DNA of 12,967 nt from Baffinella frigidus (taxonomy: Eukaryota > Cryptophyceae > Cryptomonadales > Baffinellaceae): contig MU646370.1 of the NCBI GenBank assembly GCA_026770585.1, positions 370,460-383,426 of the forward strand. The letters run 5' to 3'. This document shows positions 1 through 7,300 of this stretch, piece after piece. The notes beneath the pieces are model-generated. The model was not told the origin of the DNA. It did no database searches and worked only from the letters and a program-made list of their open reading frames with translations. The first letter of the stretch is position 1; each line of letters begins with the position of its first letter. Made by a program: the position numbers and the translations under genes.

Positions 1-53
1 GCCTCCCGCCTCTCGCCTCCCGCCTCTCGCCTCTTGCCTCTTGCCTCTTGCCA
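1..53. repeat. 7-bp satellite (GCCTCYY)n
   Basis: Seven consecutive copies of a 7-base unit, GCCTCCC, GCCTCTC or GCCTCTT, run from the left edge to about 50. They lie just past the VPS26 stop, in its 3' flank or UTR. Confidence 0.85.
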
Positions 54-106
54 CAACGCGCGCGCACGCGCCTCGCCACTAGATCCGCCTCGCTACTAGA
101 TGCACA

Positions 107-136
107 TCAGAGCTCCTTTCGCCAGAGGGTGATCTC
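107..136 (-). CDS. VPS26: VPS26 last exon with stop
   Basis: This exon of nine residues plus stop encodes EITLWRKEL and TGA. It continues RRYFKQQ exactly as in the family (KQQEITLYR or KQQEIILWRK). The acceptor is GTGCAG at 137-142. It is phase 0 and fits the donor at 810. The short tail ending within a few residues of the WRK motif is typical of plant and protist VPS26. No poly(A) signal is clear before the left edge. Confidence 0.9.
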   Translation of the reverse strand, partial: EITLWRKEL

Positions 137-3100
137 CTGCACACATCACCACCACCCCGCGTCACCACCGCAGCATACACGTCCACTCCCCGTGACCACT
201 CCCTGGCGTTGCCTCACTCGGGTTGATCGACCTTACTCAACCGCTGTCGAGCCAATTAAGCACAAGATTAAAAGTCAATATCGAAAATCGACATTAAATA
301 TTGCATTTTAAAAATCAATTTTCTTTAGGATGCAGGGGAAAGTTCTCAAAACTCTTGTGCCCCGTCCTCGGCCGGCAGCGGACATTGTGTCCCCTCGTCG
401 CTCGGCAGCGGCTGGCGTTCTGGGTGTGCGGTAAAAATCTGTCAAATTTGGAGCGAAAACGAGCCGGCTCCACCAAATTGGCGAGCCCGAATAGGCTGAT
501 ACATAGCTAGACTCCCCGTAACCGCTCCAGCAATGCAGGGCCCTCATCTCTCGAGGGGCGTGGCTATCCCTTAAGTGACCAGTAGGCTCATACGCCCTAC
601 CGTAGGACCCTAGGACCTACCTAGGACCTCTTGGTGGTCAAATTTGCCTACCTGGTCACTTAAGGGATACTCGACCGCTGTCGAGGCTCCTGTTTGGATG
701 GACAGGCCCGCCACAGGACCGTTTTTGAGGCCTGCTGCTCTACAGTCAAGTCTTTTGTGGTTTGCGGCTGCTGCTTTACACTCAAGGCTTTTGGCGGGAG
801 AGGGGGCAACCTGCTGCTTGAAGTAGCGGCGGTCCTCTTCGTCGACCAGCACCAGGTTCAGGTAGTACCTGCCACGTGCCTTTCTTCAGCACGAATAACC
901 CTCTACGGTAGCGGGTTATTCGCGTTCAGGTAGTAACTGCCACGCGCGTTGCTTCTGCGCGAATAACCCTCTACCCTGGCGGGTTATTCGCGTTCAGGTA
1001 ATACCTGCCATCCAGCGCGCCCCGAGACCTCTCAGCCCCCGGCCCTCAGCCCTAGACCCTCAGGTCGAATCGCCCTAGTCCCTCAGCCTTAGTCTCTCAG
1101 CCCTAGCTCGATCAGAACGGTAGGGGATCCTCTTCGTCGACCAGAACCAGGTTCAGGTAGTACCTGCCACGTGATTTGCTTGAGCACGAATAACCCTCTA
1201 CCCTAACGGGTTATTCGCGATGCCCACGCGCCCCCAGTAAGTACAACCAATTGCATCATTGTTGTCAGCAGCTATCGCATGGATGATGAGTACTACTGTC
1301 ATCAAAGCAGGTGATACTCCTCAGCATGCACTCTATCACATGACGGGGGTGCGGACTTGACAGAAGACTTGTTGCCCTGCTGTTGCTCTGCCCCAGTCAA
1401 TCTGGGTCCCCCATTAAATACATGAGACCAGGCCTCCGTTCAAACGCTTCAGTACAAATAGCAACCAACTGTTTTCAATGAAGAACCCAGACTACCTGAG
1501 GCAGAGCTACGCATGGGGGGGACGTACTTGACAGAGAACTTGTTGTTGACGTTGCGGTAGGTGGGGGTGAGATCGAAGCCAGAGAGGAAAAGCCGCACCG
1601 GCACTGACTCTCCCCGCACCGGCGCTCCGTCCATGATCTGCAATCAATGGAATTATCAGTGAACCATTTATTAGATGTCTCCATGCAATACGATCTGCAC
1701 CGCCAGCGACGTTACTACCCGCATCGAGTGAAAAGTGTGTGGAGTACGGATGGAAACGTTCAACGTCGCGACGTTACTACTCTTTCTGCTGGGGCGCAGT
1801 CAGTCTGTCCAGTAACGACCTGGTCAGGGTTTCGGGTTTGGGATTTCGGGCTTCGGATTTTACTCTCCCCACACCGGCGCCCCGTCCATGATCTATCTGC
1901 CCACCGAGGAAATGTTACTACCGAGAGAGAGAAAGTTTTTTGCAGTACAGATCAAAACCAACATGGCCACCATGTTCTTCCACCCCGTCTATCCTCTGCA
2001 AATAATGAATGGCATTTATTGGATATCCGTAAAACCACGAAATCCTGGGTGTTGCAGAGCGGAATCCAACGAGGAAACACGCGCGACGTTACTACTGGCG
2101 CGCCCTCAGAAATCATGTCCGCTACGCGCTAGGAGCCAATGGCAGGCTCTCAGGCCTCTGCACTAACCCTGCTCGGTGTCCTCCCCGTCCGACCCCCCCC
2201 CCCGACCAAGTTGTGTCAAGAGTGGTGGTTGGGGGGTGGTTATACGGCCCCGCAGGGCTATTCGGCATGGAAATTCAGAATCGTACTTGGAGCCGACGGG
2301 TCGATTTTGGCAACTTCCGACAGAGATAGCCACGGGTTTTCAGAAAACGTTGGAAATCGACTTTTGGATAACCCCCCACAGAGCTCTGCATGGGATGTCT
2401 CACCTCGAACTTAGTGATGGTCTCATCACTAAGTTCGAGAAAATCAAACGATGCCTCAAGTCGACGACGCTGGCACTAAACCGTCAACTTTTGGCATTGT
2501 TTCATTGTTTTCGTGGTTAGAAAAATACGAAAACTGCTCTAGGTGGGATGGTTGACCTCGAACTTAGTGATGGTTTCGCTCTCGTTATAGAGATCCGAGC
2601 CCGACCCCGTCCTCTCACGCTTACGGATCTCGCATCGCATAAGCCATTCACACGGTGTGAGGGGAACACCGCCGAAGTCAGGTTCGAGGGGAACACAGTC
2701 GAAGCAAGATTTGGGGGGAACAAAGCCGGAGCAGGTGGGGGTGGGGTTGGCGAGGCGGTCAGGGTTTCGGGTTCAGGGGTTTGTGTTTCAGATTTCGGGT
2801 TTCGGGTCTCGACGGATGGCGCACCTCGAACTTAGTGATGGTCTCGCTCTCGTTGTAGAGATCGGACCCCGACCCCGTGCTCTCGCGCTTGCGGATCTCG
2901 ATCTCCATGTGCTTGATCTTGAGCCGCACCAGCAGGAAGTAGATCTTCCCAATCACCACGTCCTGCACAACCACCCCACCAGATCATCAAAAAACTGTAG
3001 AGAGGAGGATTGAGGATTTTCGCGTCAACACCTGAGGTGACGCGATGATTTTGGTTGATGATATTGGACCACACACCCCGCCTCAACCACGTATACGTCC

Positions 3101-4317
3101 GAACTATACTGACGCGGCATGCTGCCTCGGTCTCCGAATGGCCATTCTCCCCTCCTTCGCCCAGGCCCAGGCGAAGGAGGGGAGAATGGAAGGTTGAGGA
3201 TTAATTTGGCCGCCCGCCCTGAATTCCCTGATTAGACATTGTGAGAGCGCTGTGCAGAGAAGTTGGCCACCAAAAAATGGGAAAATGGAAAAATTGGAGC
3301 CATTTTGTCCACTTTTGAGAAATTCATGGTACTAAATTTCTTAAAAGTTGACAAAATGGCTCCAATTTCTCAATTTTCCATTATTTCCCGTGGCCAACTT
3401 CTCTGCACAGCGCTCGAACGGGGGGCGCGCATGAGCATTGCATGAAGCAGGGGAGAGAGGGCGGCGGGCACCTTGAGGTGGTACTTGGAGCGGTTGTACT
3501 CAAACTCAATGTGCAGGCAGTCCTCGATGCCCACCTCCATCTTGATTGAGTTGTTGATCTCGGGCGGTGGCTGCTCACGCGCCAAAAATCAGTCTCGACT
3601 CACAGACGAGCCCGCACACAAGTGACCTAGCTCTGTCTCATTCTATTTAATCTCACCAATCTGGTGAGCCCGGGCTCGTTTCCACCCCAAACTCGACGAG
3701 TTTGCACCGCACACCCAGCATGTCAGCCTGAGAATAGTCGGCCAACCCGAGTGAGACAGAGCTGGGTGACCGGCCTGGATCTCGCTCCTACACGACCCTC
3801 AGCACAGATGTTCCACATCCAGCCACTCCCGAAAAACGTGGTGTCCCACCTCGGCTGCATCGACAGTTGCAAAACCAGTACCACACACAACATGACTAAT
3901 GCCACCGTGGCGGGCCTCGATCCGCCAGCCCGAGATATATCCAGCCAGTGTGCTCTGTGTCATCCTCACCTCTTCACCCTCCCACCCTGATGCCACACCC
4001 TCTCAGCCTGACTTCCCACCCTTTCATCCTGAACTCTTGGGGGGGCGGGGGGCGTCTTACCAGGGCTGACACGTTCTTGACCCAGAGATCCTGTTCGTGC
4101 ACGACGTTGGGTGTGTATCTGCCAGGACCCCAGCGCCAGCGATCAGCAATCTGTCAGAGGACTCACGGTGCAAAGAAAGCACACACGCTCTCTCTCTGGC
4201 ACGCGATTAATGCAGCTCTGTCGAATCCAGCCGCGCTGTGTTGGGTTCTGGGGCACGACGTTGGGTGTATATCTGCCAGGACCCCACGCCGATCAGTGCG
4301 AGGACATGCGGGGGAGC

Positions 4318-4350
<33 letters not shown>

Positions 4351-7300
4351 GTCTCTCTGTCTGTCTGTCTGTCTGATTGTCTGTCTGTCTGTCTGTCTGT
4401 CTCTCGCACCTGATTGTTTGATGCGTCGCTGTCGACTCCGACAGCGCCGGTTTAGGGTCCAGGGTCTAGGGTCTAGGGCCTAGGGTCTAGGGTCTAGGGC
4501 CTAGGGTTTGGGATTTATGAGTCTAGGGTCTGAGGTCTAGGGATGAGGGGTTAGTACTCCGGGTTTGGGGTTGAGGGTTCGGGGTGTAGCGAATAGGGTG
4601 TGCGGGATGTGGCTGGCTGGCTGGCTGGCTGGAGGAGGAGGGGCGGGGGGGAGGGCGGGGGAGAAGAGAGGACGAGGGGGCGGTTCTGGGTGTAGGGGTT
4701 GAGGTTGAGGGGTTGATAATTTGGGTGCAGGGTTAAGGGGCTGGGGCTTAGCGATTAGGGTGTGCTGGACGGGGGTGGCAGACAGGGTTGGGGACGAAAC
4801 GACGAAAATTGTGTTAATCCTTCTATCCTATCTCTTTCAGGAAGATAGGGCGCCCTTTCTTCCGCTTCTCACCTCCGCCGTGGGGGCGGGCGGAGGTGAG
4901 GAGGGAAAGAGAGGGCATACCCCTTTTATACGCGAATAAAAAGTGTCGGAAAGGGGGTTTACTGGCGCGAGATGGTCACGCGAAGAAAGTAGCGCAGCTT
5001 GACGTTGATGCCGTTGTACGAATCGTACTGCTTATCGACATTCGAGAAGTCGAAGGGGTACGACTTCGACGCGGCGAGCTCGCCGGGCGCGTCCAGATCC
5101 CGCACCAAGTTCGTGAACTGCCACGCGCCTAGCTGTGAGCAGAGTCTTTCTATTGTTCTGAGCAGAGTCTTTCTATTGTTCTGAGCAGAGTCTTTCTATT
5201 GTTTGTATCACGATTCGGCGCGTTGATCAAAGTCTTTATATCGTTTGAGTCTTTCTATAGTGTGTACGGAGTGTTTCTATTGTGTGTAACACGAATCGTC
5301 TACGGTAGGAGAGAACGGTACAGGGGTACGACTTCGACGCGGCCAGCTCGTCCAGATCCCGAACCAGGTTCGTGAACTGTACAGGGGTACCTCGCTCATA
5401 AGAAACCGCCCCGCAGGACCCTGAGCATAGGCCTACTGTAGGGTCCTAGGGGGGGGACGGTTTCTTTTGAGCGAGGTACAGCGCGTCTCTCATTAGTTCA
5501 CACCTTTTCTGGTCAGGAGACTTTCATTTTTTTCAAAATTGACCAGTCACCTTTCTTTTTTTTCAAAACTGACGAGTCACCGTGTAGTCAATGTCGCGAG
5601 TTCGACCGTTTCAAAGAAGGCCCGGTCAAACTTTTCCGCGAGCTGACTCATTAAGGTTGGAAGGTGAGCAGTTTAATAGTTTTCTAGGCCTTAATTAAGA
5701 AGAAAGGGCTCCAATGCCCTGGTACAAATTTCATGGACAAGACACTAAAACACCATTATAAACCACATTTCTGGTCTTGTCCAACATCTAGTACAAAATT
5801 TGTACCAGGGCTTGGAGCCCTTTCTTCTTAATTAAGGCAGGGAAAACTATGAAGTTTTGTGGCCAACTCGCCGGGTGCGTCCAGATTCCGCACTAGGTTC
5901 GTGAACTGTAAATCAATCGGTGCGCAGAGATGTTGGCCGCTGAAATAATGAAAAATCGGTATAACTAGACGGTTCTGGCACAGAAATATCACAACATTGA
6001 CCCAATTTTTGTTATTTTGTCGGCCAACTTCGCTACACACCTCTCTACCCACGAGGGGCACCAGAGGAAGAACAGATTATTCGGATCGCGAATAACTTTG
6101 TCGCCATACGGGATTTCTTGTCCTGTAGGTCCTAGGGCTCTTAGGACCGCGTCTTCTTTTGCTTGTTAGTTACCCTGAACTGGAGGAGTGTCGCGACTAG
6201 AAGGATGCGGGCACTTGCTGCGCCAGAAAAACGTGGGGCCAGGTGGTGGCTGCAGCGTTCACGTGGCGGTATCTGTGTTTCCTGCCAAACACCATGGGTT
6301 GCATTCGAATCTATCCTGCGACAATCACCAGGTGGAATTTGAAGCATAAATAATAACAGCACTAAAACCAAAGTGAAAATTAAATAATATGAAACGTGCG
6401 CCGACCCGGCGGTAGCTGGCACCCCATTTGACCAGCACCCCTTTTGACCAGTTTAAACAACGACTGGGTAGGGGGGGGCACCTCGTGGTAGTTGCCGTAG
6501 AACATCTCGATCACTCCAATGAACTCAATCTGCATTTTGGGGCTAGGGTTCAGGGTCTTGTTCCCCCTCCCCTGAGGTTTAGGGCCCCGACCACACCGTC
6601 TCAGGCGTCCTGCTTCCTCTGGTCAACATGAGATAGTATGCGTCGCGTGGACCCTGGTCCAGCACTAACCTGGATCACCCTGTGAGTCCGAGGAACCATG
6701 CCACGAAACGTCAGAAGACCAAGCGAAGTGAGCCTCCGCAGGAACCACGAAAGCAGAACACCGCCAGGAATCAGACAGCAACACCACACACTGCGCCTTT
6801 CTGAAGGCAGCAGGGCCGTTCACAACGCGCCTCTCCTCCCGCCCTGCCTCTGCCTTGACTCCCCCTGCCCCCCCCCCCGGACAGTTCCCACATATGAACC
6901 CGCCCTCAACAATTGCATCGTTTAGGATTGGCGAGTGTGTACCAAACGGGTATCAAAACTCCGAAGTGAACAAGTCTCATCGTTCAGGTTTGGCAGACTT
7001 GTTCCAAGGTATCGGGAATCGACCACCTTTTGGTACAAATCGAGGGTTGTCCAAACGACCAACAGCGATGACTTTCTCATTCTGGCTTCGTTCTCGCGGT
7101 GGGGGTGGGTTAGTAGGGCACCTTGACCTTCAGGAGACGTGAGGGTTTAGGGTTCAGGGTTTAGGGTTTGGGGATTGGGGTTTGGGGTTTGGGGTTTGGG
7201 GTTGAAGGTTGAGAATTTAGGGTTTAGGGTTTAGGGTTTAGGGTTTAGGGTTTAGGGTTCAGGATTTAGGGTTTAGGGTTCAGGATTTAGGTTTTAGGGT

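Larger units (their letters stand above)
1638..2824 (-). other. VPS26 intron 8 contents
   Basis: This 1187-base intron has no gene. It holds exon 9 and exon 8 echoes, four copies of a GACGTTACTAC-like motif (about 1709, 1770, 1910, 2083), degenerate GGGTTTC-type repeats at about 1827-1862 and 2757-2815, and GGGGAACA-type short repeats around 2660-2725. Confidence 0.65.

Noticed and set aside
1647-2132. Plus-strand open frame of 161 codons
   Set aside because: It lies entirely in a repeat-filled VPS26 intron, opposite exon echoes, with no family features.
2228-2380. Possible inverted-repeat element with TGGGGGGTGGTTAT and ATAACCCCCCACA ends
   Set aside because: Only about 11 of 13 terminal bases pair, mostly G/C runs, and the interior does not pair. 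Too weak to call.
3142-3189. Rho-independent terminator
   Set aside because: The hairpin has no T tract and sits in an intron of a eukaryotic gene.
3948-4376. Plus-strand open frame ending in Ser/Leu/Cys repeats
   Set aside because: The tail is the translated CT/CTGT microsatellite and the rest lies opposite VPS26 exon 6 and its echo.
5136-5204. CRISPR-like array
   Set aside because: The 23-bp copies are contiguous with no spacers, and the setting is a eukaryotic intron; it is a plain tandem repeat.
6141-6422. Minus-strand open frame with a hydrophobic stretch ([14 protein letters not shown])
   Set aside because: It begins inside intron 4 in AT-rich sequence, is not joined by phase to VPS26, and has no match. 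A single hydrophobic run is common in such DNA.
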